DNA from: a virus
IMG/VR virus record: IMGVR_UViG_3300033182_001240
Location: 1-33,682 of that record
Reading direction: 5' to 3' (one strand)
Length of the DNA stretch: 33,682 bases
Below the pieces are notes generated by a model. The model made no database searches. It had not been told where the DNA came from and was given only the letters and a program-made list of their open reading frames with translations. Both the position numbers and the translations under genes were made by a program. This document shows positions 1-7,959 of the stretch, piece by piece. Positions within the stretch are counted from its first letter, which is position 1. Each line of letters begins with the position of its first letter.

Positions 1-2805
1 AAAGACCGCGCTCTCCCGGCCGGTCCAAGCTTCCATCAGCGCGCGGCGGCAGCGACGCTCCGCTTCCTCGGGCGGTACCGCCATCGGGAAGGACTCCGAG
101 GCAATCCGCGTGGTGTCGACGGTGATGCGCCGCGCCTCGACCTGGACCGTGTCATAATCCCCATCGGATCGGGTGACCTGCCATTTGAGAGCCTGGGGCA
201 GTTCGGTTTCCTGGCCACGGGTCAATTCCAGCAGATCGCCTTCGCGCGCGGCGACAAGGTCGTCATGGGTGAGCGTCGCGACCGGGGGGCCGTCGCGCAT
301 GACTAAGCGGATCAGCCCTTCGGTTTCGACAGCGTCAACGCCGAAATGCCGCGCAAGCGTGGTGATGGAGGCGCGTGGGCTTTCCAGTGCTGTGATGATG
401 AAACCCTCAACCGTGCCGGTGAGACCGGACGCGTCGATCTGGGCATCAGGCAGCCCGGCGCGGCGGCAAAGTGCGCGCACAAGCGTGGCCAGAGAGCCTG
501 ATCCCAAACGCCCGTTCAGCCAGAGCCCCGTCCGCCAAGCGTCGCCGTCAGGCCAGACTGCGCTGAGGTCTGGATAGAACGGATAGGGTCGCGCATCCCA
601 GCCGATGGCGGTGGCGGCCCCCATGTCGAGCATGCGCCCGCCATAAACCGGCGAGATCGGATTGCGCGCTGGATCGGACCAGTACGCGACCACCGCCTCC
701 AAGGCCGCGCGCTGAACCGCATCATCTCGCCAGCCGCGTGAAAAATACGGCACGGCAAACCCATCGGCCATACGATCCAGATGGGCATCCGGCCGGTTGG
801 TGCCGCGGTGAATGGCCGGGCAGCCGAAGCCGGTGAACACGATGGGCTTCGAGCGCGGCTCCCATGCCGTCGGAACCGACACTTCCACACCGCTGACCCT
901 GTCAAAATGCGCGTTGCTCCACCAGCCGCGCAGATCTTTGGGCCGGAATACCCAGGGTTTACCATAGGCCGGATCTTCGATCGGAACACGTGCTTGCGCC
1001 TCGCGCTCCGAGGCGGTCGGATAGGTCCAATCGAACCCTTCCCCGCCCTCGATATTCGTTTGCAGATAGGCCTCGTCATAGACCGAGCCCCACCCAGCTT
1101 GTGCATCAGCATGCCCGCGCCCGTCACGCCAATCCGACAGCGGGGCGAAACTGTTCACGCCCACAAAGTTGACATTGGGGTCGGCCCAGAGAGGATCGAG
1201 CGGGAACAAAACATCCCCGCTGCCATCCTCGAGCCGATGCGCGCCATATTCGTTCCAGTCGGCGGCGTAGGAGATGGCGGTCTGGTCGCCCAAAACGCTC
1301 CGAACGTCCGCAGCGAGTGAGCGCAATTGCGCAACGGCGGGATAGGTCGTGGCATCCGACCGAATGGTTGTGAGGCCGCCAAGCCCTGAGCCGATCAGAA
1401 ACCCGTCCACGCCCCCGGCGACCGCTGCAAGCCGTGCGTAATGCAACACGAAGCGCCGCAGGCCCCAGTCATCGCTCGCGCCGGTCCAAGTGATCACCTC
1501 GCCAACAGTCGCAAAATCCGCAGGATCGGCCGCGCCGAACATCGACGCCACTTGCCCGGCCGCAGCCGATGTCTTGTCGACGCTGCCAAGATATCCCGCC
1601 GCCGGGGAACAGGTCAGCTCGGAGGCGCGGGGATAGGCGGGTTGGCCAGTCGCCGCAGCATTGTCCGAATACGGGTTGGGCAGCGCGTTGGCCTGCGGGA
1701 TATCCATCAAGACCACGGGAGACAGGGTCACCTTCAAGCCTCTCGCCTTGATCTCCCGGATTGCCTCAAGGACCGCGAAATCCGCCGGTGTTGCGGCAAA
1801 GGCGGGACGCCCATCATGCTCCGACAGCAGATGCGCTGCGCTGCGCGACACCCCGTTCACGCGCCAGGAGTTCGGTGACGTGAACAGATCACGGGTCTCC
1901 ACGCCGGGGCGGACCCGGCAGGCGTCGGCGCGCAGGTCATCGCCGAACCACGGGATCATGAGCGTCACGGCTTCAAGCACCGGCAGCGCCGCCTGCAGCT
2001 GGTCGAGCGCGACAACGACATCCGTTACATCGGACCGGGCATGGACATTCTCCGACGCGGTCACGCCAGCCAGCCCGCTGCGCACGGGCGTGGTCGCGAG
2101 TCCGAACGCTCCCGCGGTCGGCATGATCGCCACGGAGCGGATCATGGATTCCGCGCCGGTCTGATCTTCCAGCGCGCGATAGACTTCGAAGGAAAGTTGA
2201 GGCAAGCGATTGCCATACCCATTCAGCGGCAGGTCCTCGAACATCACATAGGCGGTTCCGCGATAGGCGGGCGTCTTCCCCGCCCCCATCTTGGCAGCGA
2301 TGAACGGATCAGCGCCTTGGACCTCATCACCCGGATACCAGCGCCACGTGACACCGGTCATGTCCATGAGCTTGCCATCGGCCCAGATGCGCCCGATCCC
2401 GGTGATCGGCCCCTCACACAGCGCCACGGCAAAACTTGCGTAATACAGATACTCGGTGGTCTCGATCCGCGGGCCGCCGCCACCTTTGCCACCCCCGCCT
2501 TGGGTCGTGGTTCTGACTTCCTCGCGAAAATCCGTGGCCCAGATGATATTGCCGCCGATGCGCATGCGCCCGTAGAGCCGCGGGATAACGGCGCCTTCGG
2601 TCGACGAGGTGATCTGCAGGTTCTCAAGCCGCGCGCCTTCAATGCGCTGCGTGGGCGCCAACGAAGAGATGATCCAGCTGTCGACCACGGTGCCAATCGT
2701 GGAACCGATAAAACCGCCGATGGTCGCCGCGCTGACACCAAGGATCGTGCCGCCGATGGAGCCGCCAAGGGCGGCGCCGGCAGCGCCCAGAACAAGCGTG
2801 GCCAT
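1..2805 (-). CDS. GTA-like baseplate 'megatron' protein with TIM-barrel domain (3' end outside window)
   Basis: The frame starting with the ATG at 2805 stays open for 935 codons to the left edge, so the C-terminus is missing. The first ~45 residues are a Gly/Ala-rich hydrophobic stretch (GAAGAALGGSIGG...). Then comes a beta-rich region with a Gly-rich loop (TTTQGGGGKGGGG), and a region typical of the glycoside-hydrolase-like TIM barrel of Rhodobacter GTA g15 (motifs NFVGVNSFAPLSDW, GKPWVF, VFTGFGCPAIHRGTNRPD, SPVYGGRMLDMG). The last visible part resembles the phage-tail domain that follows the barrel in this family. Known homologues are about 1300 residues, form the baseplate hub and contribute to host envelope penetration. 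In most relatives the gene directly follows NlpC/P60; here about 1.07 kb separates them. Confidence 0.9.
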   Translation of the reverse strand, partial: MATLVLGAAGAALGGSIGGTILGVSAATIGGFIGSTIGTVVDSWIISSLAPTQRIEGARLENLQITSSTEGAVIPRLYGRMRIGGNIIWATDFREEVRTTTQGGGGKGGGGPRIETTEYLYYASFAVALCEGPITGIGRIWADGKLMDMTGVTWRWYPGDEVQGADPFIAAKMGAGKTPAYRGTAYVMFEDLPLNGYGNRLPQLSFEVYRALEDQTGAESMIRSVAIMPTAGAFGLATTPVRSGLAGVTASENVHARSDVTDVVVALDQLQAALPVLEAVTLMIPWFGDDLRADACRVRPGVETRDLFTSPNSWRVNGVSRSAAHLLSEHDGRPAFAATPADFAVLEAIREIKARGLKVTLSPVVLMDIPQANALPNPYSDNAAATGQPAYPRASELTCSPAAGYLGSVDKTSAAAGQVASMFGAADPADFATVGEVITWTGASDDWGLRRFVLHYARLAAVAGGVDGFLIGSGLGGLTTIRSDATTYPAVAQLRSLAADVRSVLGDQTAISYAADWNEYGAHRLEDGSGDVLFPLDPLWADPNVNFVGVNSFAPLSDWRDGRGHADAQAGWGSVYDEAYLQTNIEGGEGFDWTYPTASEREAQARVPIEDPAYGKPWVFRPKDLRGWWSNAHFDRVSGVEVSVPTAWEPRSKPIVFTGFGCPAIHRGTNRPDAHLDRMADGFAVPYFSRGWRDDAVQRAALEAVVAYWSDPARNPISPVYGGRMLDMGAATAIGWDARPYPFYPDLSAVWPDGDAWRTGLWLNGRLGSGSLATLVRALCRRAGLPDAQIDASGLTGTVEGFIITALESPRASITTLARHFGVDAVETEGLIRLVMRDGPPVATLTHDDLVAAREGDLLELTRGQETELPQALKWQVTRSDGDYDTVQVEARRITVDTTRIASESFPMAVPPEEAERRCRRALMEAWTGRESAVF

Positions 2806-3100
2806 TTGAACCTCAACTAAAGATGGATGTTGGGTGGCGTGCGCCGATCGGGCGGCAACGCGAAGTCGGGCAAAACCGCCCGTATTCAGTTTGGCTCAAT
2901 GACCGCTGTCAGCCCGGAGCGGACCCAAGGCTGTCTGCGCAAAAATACAATAGCCGACCTTCACTCGGTCGGTCGCGAACTGTCGAGGTGCGGGACCTTG
3001 CCGCCGTTCAGTGCAGGCGTTTCAATGTCCGCTGTCATGGTCCCGCTAGATGTTGTATACTAGCGTTCACTGGCACCATCTTAGGACAAGCAATCAGATC
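2806..3100. other. Intergenic segment between megatron and the inserted gene; small hairpin
   Basis: No convincing coding sequence. A perfect 6-bp inverted repeat, CCGACC (2954-2959) and GGTCGG (2967-2972), with a 7-base loop, could form a hairpin; no T-tract follows, so it is not a clear terminator. The ATG-starting frames here lack any recognisable protein pattern. This stretch and 3638-3877 flank the inserted AT-rich gene. Confidence 0.4.
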
Positions 3101-3637
3101 ATGATTGACTGGCTCAAGTCTTTTCTTAGCAGACAAAGTACCGAAAACCGTTCAACCGGTGCAGCGAAGGACTTCAATCAGTTAGAGCAGTTTGAAGTCT
3201 TCCTCGCCGAACAGATGAAGAGGTTTCATCCCTCCGTCAGCGAAGCATTCGCAAAGCTTTTGGAAGCTGACTTTTCAGAAAACATCACAGGGCTGCACAT
3301 CGAGATATTCTTGGATGATCCCGCCTTTTCTTTTCGGCTTTTTAGCCAAGGAAATAATGATGTTTGGGCAGATGAATCTGCACCAATCAAAGAACTGAAC
3401 GACACGATAGATCGTCTTTGGCCCATCGTGACTGAGGATGAACTGGATCACTACATGATTTGGGAAGATGGTCCAAAAGGGAAGCCGCAAGTAGCTTTGG
3501 AGCAACCACTCGACAATCTGAACATCGCAAGAATTGTCATCCCTTGGTTCAAGAAAATTGTTTCAGAAACCAGAGGAAGTTTCCCGCATCCTATCACAGC
3601 GTCTGTTCACGACATAACTCTGCCGGAAGAGCTATGA
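3101..3637 (+). CDS. Hypothetical protein, AT-rich insertion between NlpC/P60 and megatron
   Basis: A 178-residue protein if read from the ATG at 3101 (MIDWLKSFLSR...); an in-frame ATG at 3050 is possible but gives an unlikely leader. No strong Shine-Dalgarno is visible. The protein is acidic, without signal peptide or membrane segment, and I do not recognise its family. Base composition is clearly more AT-rich than the surrounding phage genes, and it lies on the opposite strand to the structural operon, between two genes that are usually adjacent. This fits a horizontally acquired 'moron' with its own promoter. Function unknown. Confidence 0.6.
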   Translation: MIDWLKSFLSRQSTENRSTGAAKDFNQLEQFEVFLAEQMKRFHPSVSEAFAKLLEADFSENITGLHIEIFLDDPAFSFRLFSQGNNDVWADESAPIKELNDTIDRLWPIVTEDELDHYMIWEDGPKGKPQVALEQPLDNLNIARIVIPWFKKIVSETRGSFPHPITASVHDITLPEEL

Positions 3638-3877
3638 TCGCTTTGCTCCAAGCACAAAAAGCTGCCATTATGCAACTTTCAGCATGTGGAAGCTTGCGTT
3701 CACAGCCGACTTTTGCTGCATCTTACACGAAAGTCCACTGTCGGGAAGCGAGCCAAGCTTTGCAAACTCCGCTTTCTGCGCAGAGCTGCCCTTCCCGTCA
3801 GGCGTCCCATCTGAGCCAGGCCCATCATTTGATGTGGCTCAGCCTGAGAACCCGGCTCGCAGCATTGTTCCTGAAGG
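3638..3877. other. Non-coding segment after the inserted gene
   Basis: About 240 bases between the stop of the plus-strand orphan and the stop of the NlpC/P60 gene. I see no protein pattern, RNA gene or clear terminator. The two genes converge on it. It looks like the right flank of the inserted cargo. Confidence 0.35.
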
Positions 3878-4315
3878 TCATCGGCTTTTCGGAAACAAAA
3901 AGGCGAATGCAACCCGTCGCCGCCAGGCTTGGGTCAGCGGTTCTTCGATCACGCCGAGCCGTTCATAGGCATGGATGAAGGTGCTCGCCTCCGTAAGAAT
4001 ACCGACATGCTTGGCGATGGCGTGAGGTCGCATGCGAAACAGCAGCAATGTGCCGGGGCCGGCATCGTGCGGATCCATCTCAATCATCATCCTCCGGGCC
4101 CCTTCTGCTAGCACCTCCCGCGGCCCGGTCTCGCCCCAGTCACGACTGTAGGGCGGAATAGGAAACGGCTCTGGCCCGACGACCTCCCGCCAGACACCGC
4201 GCGCGAGTCCGAGGCAATCACAGCCCACGCCGCGCAGGCTCGCCTGGTCGTGATAGGGCGTGCCGATCCAGGACAGCGCCACCTCGATGACCACCTCGGC
4301 CTGTACCGGTCTCAA
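3878..4315 (-). CDS. NlpC/P60 family cell-wall peptidase, tail-associated (GTA g14-like)
   Basis: A 145-residue protein. Papain-like NlpC/P60 features are visible: catalytic Cys34 in GVGCDCLGLA, His103 in AKHVGIL, and a third polar residue, probably His115 in FIHAY. The family cleaves peptidoglycan cross-links and in GTA and siphophage tails opens the cell wall during DNA delivery. Its ATG at 4315 overlaps the stop of the DUF2163 gene (ATGA), indicating translational coupling. In related phages the next gene is megatron; here that gene starts 1.07 kb away beyond an insertion. Confidence 0.9.
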   Translation of the reverse strand: MRPVQAEVVIEVALSWIGTPYHDQASLRGVGCDCLGLARGVWREVVGPEPFPIPPYSRDWGETGPREVLAEGARRMMIEMDPHDAGPGTLLLFRMRPHAIAKHVGILTEASTFIHAYERLGVIEEPLTQAWRRRVAFAFLFPKSR

Positions 4316-5196
4316 AGCACATCTCCATCATGCCCGCCGTCCCGCGACGCATAGCGGATCACAGCATCTTGCCCCGGGATATGGGGGAAGCCGCGGAAGT
4401 TCGCGGTGTTGTTGAACTTGGCCCCGCAGGTCTCGAGGCGCTTGTCGCAGCCCGCGCGGATCACGAAGGCGTCGCCCTCAGCGATCGCGCGCACCGGCGT
4501 TTCCATAAATGTCAGCGATACCACGCCGCCCGATATGCTGTGGCTGGCCAATTCTGCCGTGCGGCCCAAATTCGCGCCACTTTGCCAGTCCAGCGTTCCG
4601 AAGGTGAAAACCCCCACCTCGTAAGCTCCGATCCCTGTAACGGACACTACCCGATCATTCAGAAGGTCCAGCACCGTTCCTGCCCCGGAATAGACCACGC
4701 TATTGAGATTGACCCCACAGCGTGTATCCCCAAGCGCCGCATCGCAGGTGCCTTGAAACGTCCGCCCCACGGTCTGACCGAGAACGTGCGCGAGCGAACG
4801 GACCTCGGCCACGAAGGCCAGCCGCCCGCGGCGGATCTGTCCGATCGCCCCGCGCCGCATCAGAACGCGCTGGCTGGTGTCGGCCCAGTTGACGCGCCAG
4901 AGCTCCACGGTGGCATTGTCCCAGAGCCCATCGGCAATGTCGGTCTCGGTGATCTTGTCCGAGCTCAGCACGCCTTCGGCATCCTGGGCATCGACCGACA
5001 GATCCGTGCCCGAGCGGATCTCGGAGGCCGTCAGACCGCTCTCCGGCTCGAAGTCGGTGCCGTCGAAGCTGAGCGTCCGGTCGTGATCGGTGAAGCCGAA
5101 CATCAGCCCGTCTGAACGGGTGATCCGCCAACACCAGGCTAGCGTGGTGGTGCCCTCGTCGAGATGGGTCTGCAGCGCGGGCGAGAGGGATTTCAT
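4312..5196 (-). CDS. DUF2163 family baseplate hub protein (GTA g13-like)
   Basis: A 294-residue protein (MKSLSPALQTHLDEG...) with the N-terminal pattern of DUF2163/TIGR02218, including a WCWRITRSDG strand, FGFTDHDRTL and a conserved C-terminal part with AGCDKRLETCGAKFNN and FRGFPHIPGQD. The Cys residues in GTCDAALGDTRCG and AGCDKRLETCG are typical of the family, which binds an iron-sulfur cluster in structurally characterised GTA particles. It forms part of the baseplate hub. The start overlaps the upstream spanin-like gene and the end overlaps the NlpC/P60 start, each by four bases. Confidence 0.92.
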   Translation of the reverse strand: MKSLSPALQTHLDEGTTTLAWCWRITRSDGLMFGFTDHDRTLSFDGTDFEPESGLTASEIRSGTDLSVDAQDAEGVLSSDKITETDIADGLWDNATVELWRVNWADTSQRVLMRRGAIGQIRRGRLAFVAEVRSLAHVLGQTVGRTFQGTCDAALGDTRCGVNLNSVVYSGAGTVLDLLNDRVVSVTGIGAYEVGVFTFGTLDWQSGANLGRTAELASHSISGGVVSLTFMETPVRAIAEGDAFVIRAGCDKRLETCGAKFNNTANFRGFPHIPGQDAVIRYASRDGGHDGDVL

Positions 5197-5402
5197 GGCC
5201 GTCTCCCACAGCCGGCGTCAAGCCGTGCAATGAGCTGCGCGCCGGTCACCACCGAACGCGGTCCGCCATCTTCGGCCAGCGCCGCCGCATGGTCGCGGGC
5301 CGGTGCTGCCAACCCATTGCAAAGCGCGCTGTCACTCACGGCCACGCTCGCGCAGCCAGTCGCGAAAAGCATCGGGATCATCACCCAGATCATCTGCCGC
5401 AC
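5193..5402 (-). CDS. Small lipoprotein, probable outer-membrane spanin (Rz1-like)
   Basis: A 69-residue protein read from a GTG at 5402, chosen because GGAGG lies seven bases upstream; an ATG at 5393 is the alternative. It has an N-terminal hydrophobic segment and a lipobox (LFATGC), so it should be exported and lipidated. It begins out of frame inside the end of the preceding small membrane-protein gene (71-base overlap), as in Rz/Rz1-type pairs. Sequence similarity to known o-spanins is not recognisable, so the role rests on size, lipobox, overlap and position beside the endolysin. Confidence 0.65.
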   Translation of the reverse strand: MRQMIWVMIPMLFATGCASVAVSDSALCNGLAAPARDHAAALAEDGGPRSVVTGAQLIARLDAGCGRRP

Positions 5403-5562
5403 GGCGCATCCTCCGTTCTGTGTCATAGGCTTTAGACCGCTCGGCTTTTTCCAGGCGGTGGCGTTCATTGGCGGCGCCGAGCTTCAGTGCCAGGCGGACA
5501 AGAAGAACCAGCGCCGTCACAAAGGCGACGCCCAGGCCGGCAAGCGAACCCAGATCAGACAT
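5332..5562 (-). CDS. Small membrane protein with helical tail, probable inner-membrane spanin (Rz-like)
   Basis: A 76-residue protein from the ATG at 5562, overlapping the stop of the holin-like gene by eight bases. One N-terminal transmembrane segment (LAGLGVAFVTALVLLVRLAL) is followed by a charged helical stretch (ANERHRLEKAERSKAYDTER) and an acidic end. This is the layout of an i-spanin, which spans the periplasm and contacts the lipoprotein partner to fuse membranes at lysis. It is shorter than lambda Rz (about 150 residues). The overlapping downstream lipoprotein gene supports the assignment. Confidence 0.6.
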   Translation of the reverse strand: MSDLGSLAGLGVAFVTALVLLVRLALKLGAANERHRLEKAERSKAYDTERRMRRAADDLGDDPDAFRDWLRERGRE

Positions 5563-5776
5563 GGCCCCGGAACCCCCGCTCGATCCGGTCACGCAAGCCG
5601 ATGAGGCCGAGCCCGAGGAAGATCAGCCCCGCCGGCGAGGCATCGTGTGTTCCGGCCAACAGGGCGACCAGCTCCGCAAGGTCGGTAGCCTTGGGCACCA
5701 CCATCGAGGCAAGGCCCGTCACGATGGCCGCGCAGCCCGACCACCAGGTCAAGGAGTTTGGTCGAAGATATCGCAT
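5555..5776 (-). CDS. Holin-like small membrane protein
   Basis: A 73-residue protein with two hydrophobic segments (WWSGCAAIVTGLASMVV and AGLIFLGLGLIGL) separated by an Ala/Leu/Asp stretch. It begins three bases after the endolysin stop and overlaps the next small gene by eight bases, so it belongs to the lysis cassette. Size, two-helix topology and position suggest a holin or pinholin that times lysis by permeabilising the inner membrane. No family-specific motif is visible. Confidence 0.65.
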   Translation of the reverse strand: MRYLRPNSLTWWSGCAAIVTGLASMVVPKATDLAELVALLAGTHDASPAGLIFLGLGLIGLRDRIERGFRGHV

Positions 5777-5779
5777 GGT

Positions 5780-6481
5780 TCAGCGCTCCCGTTTGCTGGT
5801 GAACAAGTAAGACAGAAGCCGGGCCCAAAACCCGCGGTCACGCCTGGGCGCCGCGACAACGCCGTCGCGTGGAGGCAGCGCTGTGGGCTGTTCGGGACGG
5901 GGCGTCGGCCGTGGGCGATCCGTTTCAGCACGCAGCAGGACCAGCGACTCAACCTCCGTCAGGCTCCTGATCGGCCGCGCCAGTTGCAACCGTCCGGCCT
6001 CATCGACACCCCAGACCGGAATGGCGCCTGCACCGTAGCGGCCGTGGAGGAACAGGTCTCGCTCGGCTTCTCGCCGGGGAATAATTGCTGCCAGCCGGCG
6101 CCAGTTCAAAAACGCGTTGGCGGCTGCAACGCGATTGCCGGCGTTGAGATGCCGCGTCAGTGCCGCCCGCGCAATGCCGCCTGTGTTGTAATGAAAGCTA
6201 ACCAGCGCATCGAACTCGTGTGGCTCAAGCGGCACCTTCACCGCGCGGCGCACATCGGCCTCGTAGCGCGCCAGGTCCTTGCGGAAGAGCGCAAAGGCTT
6301 CTCGAATGCCGTCCTCGAGATCTGCGGGCATGCCGCGGGACATCTTGGCCGGATCAGGGTCCCCGGCTGCCGCTGTGTGGCCAATGCCGAAGGTCCAGAC
6401 GTTTTTGACATCAAGGTAGGGTCCGGGCACGACGCCTTCGTGCCGGACGAGGGCAATCAGCCCCCGATCGGTGGTTTGCAT
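5780..6481 (-). CDS. Endolysin, GH24 (T4-lysozyme-type) muramidase with C-terminal extension
   Basis: A 233-residue protein. The GH24 catalytic triad is visible: Glu in LVRHEG, Asp in PGPYLDV and Thr in WTFGIGHT; FHYNTGG and NAFLNWRR also match the family. It hydrolyses the glycan backbone of peptidoglycan at lysis. No signal peptide is seen, so a holin is expected to release it. The last ~70 residues are Pro/Arg-rich and end in an amphipathic FWARLLSYLF segment plus basic tail, unusual for plain lysozymes and perhaps membrane-interacting. AAAGGAAAA lies just upstream of the ATG. Confidence 0.9.
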   Translation of the reverse strand: MQTTDRGLIALVRHEGVVPGPYLDVKNVWTFGIGHTAAAGDPDPAKMSRGMPADLEDGIREAFALFRKDLARYEADVRRAVKVPLEPHEFDALVSFHYNTGGIARAALTRHLNAGNRVAAANAFLNWRRLAAIIPRREAERDLFLHGRYGAGAIPVWGVDEAGRLQLARPIRSLTEVESLVLLRAETDRPRPTPRPEQPTALPPRDGVVAAPRRDRGFWARLLSYLFTSKRER

Positions 6482-6510
6482 GGGTTTTCCTTTTGGGAGT
6501 TGGTGTGAGA

Positions 6511-6798
6511 TCAGCGCTGCTGGTGCAGGCGTTCGAGATCTTCGGTCAGCGCCTCGAGCCGGGCGACGATCCCGGCAATGCGCACATCGATGACCGCGAG
6601 GCGGCGGTCGGCGTCGACGATCTGGCGGTGGTATTCCGGGGATGCGGCCTGAAGACTGGAAACCCGTTCCTCAAGCGAGGTGACGCGGGTGTTCTGCGTC
6701 CCGGCCCACCAGATGGCGGCCCCACCTTGGGCAGACAGAGCCAGCGCAAGGCCAAGATAGGCGACGAGCGTGCCATTGGAGATCGGGCTGTCAGCCAT
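6511..6798 (-). CDS. Small membrane-anchored coiled-coil protein of the lysis region
   Basis: A 95-residue protein from the ATG at 6798, overlapping the heme-oxygenase-like stop by eight bases (ATGGCTGA). It has an N-terminal transmembrane segment (LVAYLGLALALSAQGGAAIWW) and a long heptad-rich helix (TSLEERVSSL, then ADRRLAVIDVRIAGIVARLEA and LTEDLERLHQQ). Such proteins next to endolysins may act in lysis control or as holin or spanin accessories. No named family is recognised. Confidence 0.75.
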   Translation of the reverse strand: MADSPISNGTLVAYLGLALALSAQGGAAIWWAGTQNTRVTSLEERVSSLQAASPEYHRQIVDADRRLAVIDVRIAGIVARLEALTEDLERLHQQR

Positions 6799-7360
6799 GG
6801 GCCCCTCCAACTTGCCGGGCCATATCTGCCTCTGCCTCTGCCTCTGCCTCAGCCCTGGCCAGCCCGCCCCGCTCGATCTCATCCATGACACCAAGCAGGC
6901 AGGCGAAGGCGACGCGCGCCGCCTGCACAAGCTCGCCGCGCGCGCGCATCTGACAGACCCAATCACGCACCTGGTCCGGATGCCGATAGCAGACGTGGCC
7001 CGTTGGCAGCCCGCGCTTGGCCATTTTGGGGGCCAGGACCCGCCCGCCGGAGACATGGGCCCCGTGGAGCACATAAGCGAGGCCCATGCGGGCTTGGACC
7101 GTATCGAGGTCATCCAGCGTGGCCTGCGCCGTCGGGGATCGGCGCACGCTTGGCAGCACGGACAAATCGGCTCGGAACAACAGATCCCGCCGCATGTGCT
7201 CCGGCAGCAGCCCATCCGCGCCCCAGTGCAACATCTGCAGCGCCTGCAGCCAATAAGCCCATTCCAACCGCGTGATGGCCCCGGTTGCCATCTTCTGACC
7301 CACTGGGTGCTCCTCGCAGGCGTGGTGATACTCGCGTGTCGATGCATAGAGGTTGCTCAT
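6791..7360 (-). CDS. Heme-oxygenase-like protein
   Basis: A 189-residue, mostly helical protein. Its first helix (STREYHHACEEHPVG) lines up with the proximal-histidine helix of heme oxygenases (EVHTQAEN in human HO-1), placing His12 at the heme-ligand position. KMATGAITRLEWAYWLQAL matches the next helix. The stretch YVLHGAHVSGGRVLAPKMAK matches the distal helix with its GDLSGGQVL signature, here with SGG at 104-106. The C-terminal helix VQAARVAFACLLGVMDEIER also fits. Canonical members degrade heme to biliverdin, CO and iron; the wider fold includes non-heme enzymes and binding proteins, so activity is inference. The C-terminus is an odd EAEAEAEA run. The start overlaps the DUF4376 gene (ATGA), so it is co-translated with tail and lysis genes. 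Confidence 0.7.
   Translation of the reverse strand: MSNLYASTREYHHACEEHPVGQKMATGAITRLEWAYWLQALQMLHWGADGLLPEHMRRDLLFRADLSVLPSVRRSPTAQATLDDLDTVQARMGLAYVLHGAHVSGGRVLAPKMAKRGLPTGHVCYRHPDQVRDWVCQMRARGELVQAARVAFACLLGVMDEIERGGLARAEAEAEAEADMARQVGGAHG
6825..6854 (-). repeat. Hexanucleotide tandem repeat encoding an Ala-Glu run
   Basis: Four exact copies of TCTGCC (plus strand, 6825-6848) and a fifth degenerate unit, TCAGCC. On the minus strand it encodes alternating Glu-Ala near the C-terminus of the heme-oxygenase-like protein. Being in units of six it can expand or contract without changing frame. Confidence 0.9.
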
Positions 7361-7959
7361 GCGATGATCCCCTGCGCCCGGGCCTCAGCCTCATAGGCAG
7401 CTTCAAACGCCGCGACCGGGTCGAACCCCTCCAACTCTCTGGCCTCAGCCAGTGCATCCATCTCTTCCGCGATCCGCTTTTCCAGCGCGAAGCACAGCGT
7501 GACATGCGCGGTGACCGCCGCGGCGATCTCCACGACCTGCTCGCGGGTCAGTTGCAGGAAGCCGTCTGGCGTTTTCCACTCGATCTGCGTCGGCACATTG
7601 CCTGCGAGGTACTGCCCGGTGAAGTTGCCGAGCTTGTTTTGGGTGGCTGCGTCCGTGCGCACCGCAATCCCGTTTGGCATGCGGAACCCGCCGACCTCGC
7701 GCTGCCACCGGTGGTAGGCCAGCCGCCCAAGCGGATCTCGCGGGATCGCGCGGGCGGCACGCAGTGCCCCCTCCAGACCGGCCTCGATCTCCGCGAGGCG
7801 CGCGGCAAACACAGCGGCCTCCTCGAACACCTCTAGCACTTCCTTGCCCGTGCTGACCTCAGCGCCCGCATAGACCCGCCCCTTGGCGATGCCTGGCCCA
7901 TAGGCAATCCACCAGGCGTCGGCCTCTGCCGTGAACCGTCGTGTGTGAATGATCGTCAT
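7357..7959 (-). CDS. DUF4376 domain protein, tail-fibre accessory type
   Basis: A 200-residue protein from the ATG at 7959, overlapping the stop of the repeat protein (ATGA). The C-terminal half has the DUF4376 pattern: YHRWQREVGGFRMPNG, RTDAATQNKLGNFTG, IEWKTPDGFLQLTREQ and AVTAHVTLCFALEKRI. This domain occurs in many prophages directly after tail-fibre genes and is thought to be a fibre accessory or assembly protein; its biochemical role is unknown. The N-terminal part starts MTIIHTRRFTAEAD. Confidence 0.8.
   Translation of the reverse strand: MTIIHTRRFTAEADAWWIAYGPGIAKGRVYAGAEVSTGKEVLEVFEEAAVFAARLAEIEAGLEGALRAARAIPRDPLGRLAYHRWQREVGGFRMPNGIAVRTDAATQNKLGNFTGQYLAGNVPTQIEWKTPDGFLQLTREQVVEIAAAVTAHVTLCFALEKRIAEEMDALAEARELEGFDPVAAFEAAYEAEARAQGIIA

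Noticed and set aside
5468-6508. 346-codon plus-strand frame
   Set aside because: Antisense to the endolysin, holin and spanin genes, which are well supported; composition is typical of the shadow of a high-GC gene.
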